The notes beneath the pieces were generated by a model, which was given only the letters and a program-made list of their open reading frames with translations, did not search any database and was not told the origin of the DNA. The translations under genes were made by a program, and so were the position numbers. This document shows positions 8,750 to 14,906 of a stretch of DNA of 14,906 bases, in pieces; position 1 is the first letter of the stretch; every line of letters begins with the position of its first letter. Location of the stretch: contig WION01000796.1 in assembly GCA_015039365.1 (NCBI GenBank), positions 1-14,906 on the forward strand. Reading direction: 5' to 3'. The DNA comes from Amanita rubescens (lineage: Eukaryota > Basidiomycota > Agaricomycetes > Agaricales > Amanitaceae).

Positions 8750-9703
8750 CTAAATCAAGTTACTGAAAAATGAAACAAATTTGGCGGAATAGGTCCGACA
8801 GTGCTAGTAAGGGCATTCCATACAAAAATAACTTTGGTCCATAAGAGACAAGTCATAGGGCATCTGTACGGAAAACAATACCTGGAACAGTATCATTCTG
8901 GTATCAATATCAGCATTGAACTCAAACTGGCATTTGACAAAACTTTTACCCCTTTCCACACTGGACAGAACACATCCATCTGCATGCAGTTTTAATACAG
9001 CTTACATAAAGTGTGAAAATGCCTTGTCAGTTTCTAATTGATTGAAAAACCGGCTTCTAAATTGACTGCATTCTGAAATTCAGTGCAGCTTTTAATTGTC
9101 ATGCGTGCAAGTGCCAAGGCTGACTCTGCATTACAGCTGGATTTGTGAAAAATACACATGCAGCAGGGCCTGATTTTCAAGTCCCAAAAGCCTGATGTAA
9201 TGGCATCATCTGGGTTGGTGAGGCTCGCGCTGTCATGTCATTGATAGAAAAGATGTACAAATGCTGCCAGTGAGTAGTGAAGAGTAGTAGTAACCAAGAG
9301 CAGCCTGGCCTTGAGATATGTCACTACATGGTGCAGGTTCTGACAAGTGATGCCGATGATACCAGGTTTGTTGGACTTGAAATTCAGGCCCCTCATCAAT
9401 CTGGATCCAGCTGTAACACTGGAGCAGATTACTACTCATCAACGGCTACTGTCAGTAAATAAAAATAAATTGCACCCAAATGGGCTGTACCACATGTGGG
9501 TTCCAAATGATGGGAATGTATGGCAGTGTATATAGCATTAGTGGTAGAGTAGTGCATCCAAAAACTCAGTAATTCCCAAGTTTAGTGTCTTGGCTATTGA
9601 CAATGAATGACAATTACAACTGGAAAGAAGCAGGTATGTTAGAAGCTTTGTCATTTAGCACAGTGCATGGCCACTCACCAAAAAACTTCAACTAAAGCAA
9701 ATG

Positions 9704-9736
9704 TGCTTGCTCAATTAACTCAAGAGTGAGCAAGCA
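9704..9736. repeat. 10-bp perfect inverted repeat (hairpin)
   Basis: The arms TGCTTGCTCA (9704-9713) and TGAGCAAGCA (9727-9736) flank a 13-nt loop. There is no following T-run, and no adjacent gene gives it an obvious role. Confidence 0.7.
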
Positions 9737-9875
9737 TTGATGGGAGCCCAAACCTACTGCAGCTGTCAGGAATTCTCCATTGGTACAACCTTCCCCCATT
9801 CAACAATGAGATATCATAAGCCAAAATGCACTGTTATACAAATGCATGGCATTGACAGTTATCATTTTGTTTCAG

Positions 9876-10440
9876 CGTCATGTCAAAACAATGGAAATAC
9901 CTTCAACAAGCAGTGGATTTAACTGGTGGTCTAGGAAACACTAATTTTGAAGCTTCAATAAAAGGCTTGATAGACATATATGCCATGTTCAACCAATTTG
10001 TTCCAACCAGTAAACTTCAGGCCAACACAATTATCAATCAGAATGGTGAACATGCAACCACCATCAACTGCTCTAACCAGTACTTTTCATCATGGAAAGA
10101 TCATCCCGACTCAAAGCACATACCTTTCAGCAGAGACGTTGATCCGAAAGGGATATTAACATGAGCAGTTGGAGGCATCTATTTCCATACTGAGGATAAC
10201 GTTGTATGGTATTATGAACAAAGCAAAGGATCAAATGGAGCTATTAAATATGTCACTTTGGAACCTTCACTATACTCCAAATGAAGGTTACTAACAATAG
10301 AAATCTCCAGATACAGCCCCATCACACCTGTCTTATTTCGAGAAGGGGACATTGTTGAAGTGCAGTTAACATTGATGCTGGTGCCTTTGAAAGGCAGGCA
10401 ATTCAAAATGACTGCTGTGCTGTGATGCTTAACCTTGCTT
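9876..10440 (+). pseudogene. Agaricomycete hypothetical-protein family, 3' exon, broken
   Basis: An exon-like segment opens after a good 3' splice sequence (TTTTGTTTCAG, ending 9875). It reads KQWKYLQQAVDLTGGLG, then WKDHPDSKHIPFSRDVDPKG, YFHTEDNVVWYYE and FREGDIVEVQLTLMLVPLKG, ending TAVL*CLTLL. The DP-GIL...HTEDN...GDIVE-Q...LR-L series is one I recall from many mushroom proteins of unknown function, often in large lineage-specific families. In-frame TGA codons at 10162-10164, 10282-10284 and 10423-10425 interrupt it. The last falls where Arg is expected (VLR). About 10285-10335 fits the family poorly and might hold an insertion or a retained intron, since TTACTAAC is present. At about 10430-10441 the sequence switches to gypsy reverse transcriptase without changing frame. 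Confidence 0.55.
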
Positions 10441-11112
10441 TCGCAAAAAGGAATAAGGATGGACCCCAACAAAGTGAAGGCGATATTCGATTGGCCAATC
10501 CCCACTACCAAAAGGGAACTTCAACAATTCTTGGGATTTGTAAACTTCTATCAAAGATTTGTCAAAGGATTTGCCAAGATAGCCAAAGCTTAGGATGGTT
10601 CTGGACGGAACTACAACAGGAAGTGTTTGAAGGACTGAAAAAGGAAATTGCATCTGAACAAGTCTTGATAATCCCTAAACCAGGAAGACCATTCCAAATG
10701 GAAACAGATGTGTCAGATTTTGCAATTGTGGCAATCCTTTCCCAACTCGACGATGATGGAATTTGGAAACTGGTGGCCTTCATATCAAAAGCACTGAATG
10801 AAGCAGAGAGAAATTACAAAATATATGACAAAGAAATGCTGGCGGTTATGCAAGGATTCTACAATTGGGCTCACTACCTTAAAGGGACAGAAACAGTAAC
10901 AGAAGTATTAACAGATCACCAAAATCTCACATACTTCCGCAAACCTCAAAATCTAAATAGAAGGCAAGCCCAATGGATCATGGACCTCCAAGAATATAAC
11001 TTTGTCATAAAACATTGGTCAGGAAAAACAAATACAAAAGCCAATATACTCTCTAGAAGAGTGGGACACCCAAAAGGAGAGAACGATAATGAAAACGTTA
11101 TCCTCCTAAAAA
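10441..11112 (+). pseudogene. gypsy pol: RT C-terminal end and RNase H
   Basis: The RT thumb end reads [13 protein letters not shown], then [18 protein letters not shown], and is lost near 10590. There several family residues are missing and the frame changes. RNase H then runs in the second frame. FQMETDVSDFA, YDKEMLAVM and LTDHQNLTYF carry the expected acidic catalytic residues, and the tail QAQWIMDLQEYNF then SGKTNTKANILSRR is typical. Relative to the usual TDASDFA-GAVLSQ, this copy has Val for Ala and IVAIL in place of the usual Gly-containing text. At about 11107-11112, in an A-run, the frame shifts again (LLK to KEDIFGKIEIRIDD). Confidence 0.9.
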
Positions 11113-12400
11113 GAAGACATATTTGGAAAAATCGAAATAAGAATAGATGATGAAAGTTACGAATGGCTAAGCATTAGACAAGAAATTTGTAAAACGCACC
11201 GCCGATATTTCAATAAACAGGTCAACAAAGGGATAAAAGAAAAAGACCCCAATTTCAAATACAACACACTTGACAAATGTTGGGAATGGAAAGGAAGGAT
11301 ATATGTACCAGCGAGACCGGAGATTCGGGAAAGGGTAATTCAAATGAATCATGATGCACCAATGGCAGGAGATCCAGGAGTAGCAAAAATGTTGGAGTTA
11401 ACAACAAGAGGATTTTGGTGGCCCAACATGAAATGAGATATTGAAACATACATCAAGGCATGTCATCAATGTCAGATGAACAAACCAGACCGACAACCTT
11501 GAGCGGCCCCTCTACAACCTAACAAAGCCCCATCCGAACCATGGAACGTCATAAGCGTAGACCTTATTGGACCATTAGTACCTTCAAAAGGAAAAGATAT
11601 GATCCTGGTAATAGTGGATCGATTCTCAAAAAAGGCATATTTCATTCCTTGTAACACAACAATAACATCACAAGGAGTGGCCAACCTTTATTGAGAACAC
11701 GTCTTTAAGGAACAAGGACTACCCTGAAAAGTCATTTCAGACCAAGGAACTCAATTTGTATCGGGATTCATGAAAGGGTTATATCAAATCTTAGGAATAG
11801 AAGCAAACCCTTCAATGGCATATCACCCTCAGACAGACGGGCAAACGGAAAGAGTAAATCAAGAAGAATACCTCCGAATGTATGTAAACGAAAAACAAGA
11901 TGATTGGACCGACTGGCTTCCAATTGCTCAATTTTGTCATAACAATTGAAGACATTCTGCAACGGGATTTTCCCCATTCATGATTACAACAGGAAGAAAT
12001 CCTTTTAAAGGGATGGAAGGGGAAAAAGAAACAGCAAACCATTCAGCTGCAGAATATATCGAAAAGTTCAAAGAAACATGGAAGACAGTGAAAGAAAATC
12101 TCGAAAAAGCCGTGGAAAGGATGAAGCGCCAACATGATAAACACGTTCAACCCTCCCGAAGATATCAACCAGGAGATCGAGTTTATCTAGATTCGTCCAA
12201 AATCAAAACAATGAGAATGTCAAAAAAATTGGATGCAAAATTCCACGGACCGTTCAAGGTAATTTCCGAGGTTGGAAGATTGGCATACAAACTAGAATTG
12301 CCACCAACATGGGGAATCCATGATGTGTTACATGAATCAAAACTTAAACCAGTTTACGAACCACAATTCCTGGCGCAGCAGGAAAAACAACCTCGGCCAC
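11112..12400 (+). pseudogene. gypsy integrase with five in-frame TGA codons
   Basis: Integrase inserts the element's cDNA. The zinc-binding region reads NHDAPMAGDPG, then CHQCQMNK; the second His usually found in GHPG is Asp here. The DD35E core has SVDLIGPL, VISDQGTQFVSG and YHPQTDGQTERVNQ, with 35 residues between the second Asp and the Glu. The C-terminal part, RYQPGDRVYLDSSKI, then KFHGPFKVISEVG and HDVLHESKLKPV, is standard. Stops, all TGA in this one frame, lie at 11434, 11500, 11692, 11725 and 11947. Arg (CGA) fits in each case, for example LYREHV and LPRKVISD. Outside these codons the text is well preserved, and no frameshift is seen between 11130 and 12795. Confidence 0.93.
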
Positions 12401-12795
12401 CCCCTGAGATTATCGACGGACACAAGGAATATGAAGTTGAAGCAGTGAAAGGAGTGAGAAAAATGAGACAAGGGAAATGATTCCCTGTGAAATGGAAAGG
12501 GTTACCCGAAGAAGAAAATACATGGGAACCTGAAGAAAACATGGAAAACATGAAGAATACTATAAAAAGAACCCTTCAGCATTACAACACAATAAACCCC
12601 TTCCCCTTCCTCCACCATCATCCAACCCCCTCTGGCCCGCTGACATTGACACCTCCACACCTCCTTCCCCTCTATGTTCCACACCCATGCCTGTATGGAT
12701 GGGACAATCAAGCCTTCAACGAAGAATATCGACGAAAACTCAAAGGAAACTGGCAATGCTGGAAGAGCGCATGCGAAGAGGCAAACTCCATATAA
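12400..12795 (+). pseudogene. gypsy chromodomain and C-terminal tail
   Basis: The text EYEVEAVKGVRKMRQGK*F, then PVKWKGLPEEENTWEPEENM is a chromodomain, which in chromoviruses guides integration toward modified chromatin. The sixth TGA of this frame is at 12478-12480 inside it, where Arg would fit. Beyond about 12580 the tail is Pro-rich and then charged, and the frame ends with TAA at 12793-12795. Confidence 0.88.
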
Positions 12796-12885
12796 AACCC
12801 CAGAAACTGTCACTGTCTACACGGCGGTAGAGCCAAAACCCTCCCTTTATTGAGTCTAGGGTAAAACCTAGCCTGGTGGGACAAC
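12796..12885 (+). other. gypsy 3' untranslated stretch before the LTR
   Basis: Ninety bases between the pol stop and the first LTR hold a small CTAGG...CCTAG hairpin (about 12855-12871) and a short G-rich GGTGGGAC. The latter may be a degraded polypurine tract. No coding signal is seen. Confidence 0.55.
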
Positions 12886-13201
12886 TATTACACCCCTGTT
12901 TCACTCCTTAAAACACCGCATGTTTCACACATGCATGACTCATGTAGATAACCCTGTACCCCGATGAAGTCATACCCTATACCCATACCCTGTACCCTGT
13001 ATAGTATATAAGTAGAACGATTGTAATAGGTAGAACAAGCAACAAGCTCGTCTTTCCTTGGATAGCTTAGTTGTGATCCTTATCCAACTTGCCTTGAACC
13101 TAGACAGTTCTTGTTCTCATTCTCATTGCTTGACACTGTCAGCGATAGCCTCTAAGAGTGATTGAGTCTTGTGTTGTGACGCCTATCTAGGGCTCATGAC
13201 A
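12886..13201 (+). repeat. LTR copy A (316 bp)
   Basis: This copy aligns over its full length with 13421-13738, at about 80 percent identity by eye. It ends in TGACA. Its start reads TATTACACCCC where copy B has TGTCACACCCC, so the terminal TG has decayed by two transitions. It lies directly after the gypsy pol and is best read as that element's 3' LTR. Confidence 0.85.
13005..13012 (+). promoter_or_regulatory. TATA-box-like motif in LTR A
   Basis: TATATAAG lies at 120 bp into the LTR, and the same motif is at the equivalent place in LTR B. It is a probable core promoter element of the retrotransposon. Confidence 0.55.
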
Positions 13202-13420
13202 ACAACATGGGACACCCAGTAGTTTTGACGGGCGAGGGTGCTGCAGCAGAGGACTGGCATATGAATAAATGATAAGCCATTAGGACTTTGCAGATATACG
13301 GATAACAAGAAGGCAAAAAGTGGATAAGCCCAGGAAGATTGTGAGTGCCACTTGACCTCACATCATAATTTTTGGATTTCTTCCAGTTCATCTGGAATAC
13401 GAACCTTAAAGGGGAGGTAA
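13202..13420 (+). other. 219-bp internal segment between the two LTR copies
   Basis: This segment has no long reading frame. It begins ACAACATGGGACACCC just after LTR A; a TGG six bases in could start a primer-binding site, but I cannot match it to a tRNA. It ends with the polypurine tract before LTR B. It could be the shrunken interior of a small LTR element, or the 3' end of a second, otherwise deleted gypsy copy. Confidence 0.5.
13408..13417 (+). promoter_or_regulatory. polypurine tract before LTR B
   Basis: AAAGGGGAGG lies three bases before the LTR start TGTCA. That is the expected place and composition for the plus-strand DNA primer of an LTR retrotransposon. Confidence 0.8.
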
Positions 13421-13738
13421 TGTCACACCCCTGTTTCACTCCTTGATACGCCACATGCTTCGCGCATGTACAACTCATGTATTTAACCCTGTACCCTAAT
13501 GACTTCATACCCTATACCACAACCCTATGCCCTAGGTAGTATATAAGTAGAGTAATATGTAGTAAATACCCAAGCAACAAGGTAGTCTTTCAACCTTGGA
13601 CAGTTTAGTTGTGATTCCCATCTCAACTTGCCCTGACCCTTGATGGGTCTTGTATTCATCCTTGCTGCTTGACGCTGTCAGCAGTAGCTACGAAGTGATT
13701 GAGCCTTGTGTTGTGATGCCTGTCTAAGGCTCATGACA
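13421..13738 (+). repeat. LTR copy B (318 bp)
   Basis: This copy begins TGTCA and ends TGACA, the short inverted ends typical of LTRs, and it follows a clear polypurine tract. It matches LTR A throughout but is clearly diverged, so A and B were probably not made by one recent insertion. The five bases after it (GACCA) do not match those before LTR A (ACAAC), so no target duplication joins the pair. Confidence 0.88.
13540..13547 (+). promoter_or_regulatory. TATA-box-like motif in LTR B
   Basis: TATATAAG lies at 120 bp into this LTR, the same offset as in copy A. It is kept despite divergence around it. Confidence 0.55.
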
Positions 13739-13953
13739 GACCATTCCTAGCCCATTCCTAGCCCATTCCTAGTTAACCACATTATTGTAGAAAAGTACTC
13801 TATTACTTTCCCAAGCACTGCCAGTAACCATTGCTGCGCTCTGAGGCATTGAGGTGCTACCAGCTGCTAAAATGCAGTGTCACCATCATAGCAAAAGCCC
13901 CACCCACTATCAAGACACAACCCAGCATCTAAGCAATGAAAAAAATTGTGGGG
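13739..13953. other. spacer with no gene seen
   Basis: Apart from the 11-bp repeat at its left end, I see no coding or structural signal in this stretch. Confidence 0.5.
13741..13772. repeat. 11-bp tandem repeat, 3 copies
   Basis: CCATTCCTAG occurs at 13741, 13752 and 13763, each separated by one C, immediately outside LTR B. It is a short microsatellite-like array with no evident role. Confidence 0.85.
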
Positions 13954-14510
13954 CTATGCCATAAGATCCAGCAGCTTAGAAAACATGTGTATCATAGCTC
14001 TGCCCCATCTTTCTTCTTTCTCAGCCTCCCTTTCCTTCATCTGGGTAGTGTTGGCCCCTCTCCCATTCCTCATTTGACATAAACCCATTCTCAACCCATC
14101 TGAAGAGGTCCCCAGCTGCATATTGAACGATTGAGTATCTGGTTTCATGGGGCCTTATGCTTGCATTTGAATGGATGATCAATGCTGATGGTATAAGGAA
14201 GCAGGAAAATCAATGACCAGCCCAAGGTTCCATAGAACCAACTGGCCCCCTTCCTTGGCATCAAAGTTCCCAAAGGGGGTGATGGTGCACCACAATTGGG
14301 CAAGGTTCATCATATTGGTATGGGGGTACAATATGGTTTGCTCACCCATGTTGAAGGATCTACAAGGGTACACCCCAACATTGCCATTGTATGGATGCCT
14401 GAGGCCAGGTTTTTTTCTCTTGAGCTCCTCAACCATGCAGTTAACATGGTCATGGTTCCTTTTACTGTAGGCCTTGAAACCATCTGATGCTGGGTTAGCT
14501 CAGGCAGGGC
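13954..14510 (-). pseudogene. fungal 2OG-Fe(II) dioxygenase-like protein (C-terminal domain), broken
   Basis: Read on the minus strand: GFKAYSKRNHDHVNCMVEEL, then SFNMGEQTILYPHTNMMNLA, WCTITPFGNFDAKEGGQLVL and GLVIDFPA. After a small gap and shift near 14195 it continues FLIPSALIIHSN and HETRYSIVQYAAGDLFRWV. After another shift near 14045-14065 it ends KEERWGRAMIHMFSKLLDL with TAG at 13954-13956. This matches a mushroom protein pattern with the HxD...H...R layout of double-stranded beta-helix dioxygenases. The first motif reads H-T-N, so the iron-binding Asp is Asn. The distal His (HSN) and the 2OG-binding Arg (TRYS) remain. Relation to the fungal TET/JBP-type expansions is possible but not shown. 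Upstream of about 14510 I cannot follow the gene; a TGA lies at about 14500. Confidence 0.6.
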
Positions 14511-14663
14511 CAATGAAGGGGCAGGTGCCTACTACTAGCATAGTTGCATATCTGTTTGAGCCCTCTGCCATAAGCCTTTCTAGGGTGGCCTCTGTTCATT
14601 GTGAATCCCATAGATGCTGTGGCTCCTATTTCTAAAAATGAAGGATGACAGCAAACTGACGAA
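14511..14663. other. spacer, possibly eroded upstream part of the dioxygenase-like gene
   Basis: Minus-strand text here (such as KAYGRGLKQICNYASSRHLP) may be a further degraded part of the same gene, but I cannot support it by motif. Confidence 0.35.
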
Positions 14664-14870
14664 GTTATCTTATCTAATCTAAGATAACAAGGAGATCTTA
14701 TCTTATCTGCTTACTAAGCAGATTAGGATATATAGATAGAACCTTGTAGAAGGTTCTAGTACGCTTGCGTCATCCTCACTGCGGATGGCGCCATATGACA
14801 CCATAGCTGCGCATGACATCAGCGCAGCTCCATATTTCCATATATGAGTATGACATATGTAGTTACATAT
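14664..14870. repeat. cluster of six short inverted repeats
   Basis: In order: GTTATCTTA/TAAGATAAC (14664-14688, 7-nt loop); ATCTGCTTA/TAAGCAGAT (14705-14723, 1-nt centre); TAGAACCTT/AAGGTTCTA (14737-14758, 4-nt loop). Then GCGTCATCC/GGATGGCGC (14767-14791, one G-T wobble), AGCTGCGC/GCGCAGCT (14805-14829, 9-nt loop) and ATATGTA/TACATAT (14855-14870, 2-nt centre). They follow one another with 13-25 bp gaps. TTATCTTATCT also repeats directly (14665 and 14698). This may be the structured end or LTR of another element that continues past the window edge. Confidence 0.8.
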
Positions 14871-14906
14871 ATTTACCTATGTTGTTACCTATTAGGACAC
14901 AGACAG

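Larger units (their letters stand above)
7803..9875. other. about 2 kb without a recognisable gene
   Basis: The sequence is fairly AT-rich with many short out-of-frame ORFs and none that I recognise. It holds a diverged spaced direct repeat (8542-8749) and a 10-bp hairpin (9704-9736). Short open stretches at 8801-8995 (+) and 9277-9535 (+) have some protein-like text but no motif that I can name. They may be remnants of upstream exons of the gene fragment starting at 9876. Confidence 0.5.
10441..13201 (+). mobile_element. Ty3/gypsy chromovirus-type LTR retrotransposon, 5'-truncated
   Basis: The end of RT, then RNase H, integrase and chromodomain, are followed by an LTR (12886-13201). The RT-RNaseH-IN order and the C-terminal chromodomain place it in Ty3/gypsy chromoviruses, which are common in fungi. 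The 5' LTR, gag, protease and most of RT are absent. The left edge abuts a host-type gene fragment at about 10430-10441. LTR elements are not normally 5'-truncated on insertion, so a later deletion or recombination is likely. Confidence 0.9.

Noticed and set aside
8360..9535. Several short frames (8360-8704 minus, 8801-8995 plus, 9233-9442 minus, 9277-9535 plus)
   Set aside because: None has a domain, a proper context or a family resemblance that I can name. The minus-strand frame at 8360-8704 is built from the direct repeat.
10282..10305. Short intron around the TTACTAAC motif in the hypothetical gene
   Set aside because: A good branch-like motif is present, but no GT...AG pair that I tried restores the frame into FREGDIVE, so I did not annotate an intron.
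11434..12480. TGA recoded as an amino acid (alternative genetic code)
   Set aside because: Trp is encoded by TGG throughout the same frame. TGA falls where Arg is expected and also breaks neighbouring unrelated genes. C-to-T decay of CGA is simpler.
13194..13508. Minus-strand frame across the LTR joint (104 codons)
   Set aside because: It crosses the interior and part of LTR B, has no recognisable motif, and is most likely a chance frame.
13741..13772. CRISPR-like repeats
   Set aside because: The units are 11 bp with 1-bp gaps, so there are no spacers, and the context is eukaryotic.
1..14906. tRNA, rRNA or other structured RNA genes
   Set aside because: No cloverleaf, rRNA core or other known RNA signature was recognised by eye on either strand. 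A covariance-model search would be decisive.

Overview
The window looks like nuclear DNA of a basidiomycete fungus, probably an Agaricomycete. The support is a 49-nt GT-AG intron with a fungal-type branch site, a basidiomycete-style Helitron, a chromodomain Ty3/gypsy element, and fragments of protein families that I know mainly from mushroom genomes. No gene here looks like an intact, conserved housekeeping gene. The stretch is a graveyard of nested or adjacent mobile elements mixed with broken host-type genes.

Layout: (1) 1-1916 (+): a pogo/Fot1-like DDE transposase, cut by the window edge at its 5' end. It looks frameshifted but reads cleanly once a 49-nt intron at 367-415 is removed. (2) 1917-2195: non-coding, with a hairpin that may be the end of that transposon. 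(3) 2196-6350 (-): a decayed Helitron RepHel gene (HUH Rep plus PIF1-type helicase) with at least seven lesions, including a 131-bp tandem duplication. Its Rep end is cut at one arm of a 95-bp inverted repeat (6291-6385 / 6453-6547). (4) 6617-7802 (+): a broken F-box-type gene followed by a better-preserved ORF of unknown family. (5) 7803-9875: about 2 kb with no recognisable gene, containing a spaced direct repeat and a hairpin. (6) 9876-10440 (+): an exon of an Agaricomycete hypothetical-protein family carrying three TGA stops. It runs, in the same reading frame, into (7) 10441-12795 (+): a 5'-truncated Ty3/gypsy pol (RT tail, RNase H, integrase, chromodomain). (8) 12886-13738: two diverged LTRs flanking 219 bp that end in a polypurine tract. 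(9) 13954-14510 (-): a broken 2OG-Fe(II) dioxygenase-like gene whose metal-binding Asp reads as Asn. (10) 14664-14870: a run of six short inverted repeats close to the right edge.

A common theme is C-to-T decay at CpG. All four differences between the inverted-repeat arms are at CpG/TpG/CpA sites. All six in-frame stops of the gypsy integrase-chromodomain reading frame are TGA, mostly where Arg (CGA) would fit, and the stops in neighbouring host-type genes look the same. This fits methylcytosine deamination or a RIP-like process in silenced DNA. The most striking possible biology is the 95-bp hairpin made from Helitron Rep sequence, which could yield double-stranded RNA against Helitrons. That role is inference only.
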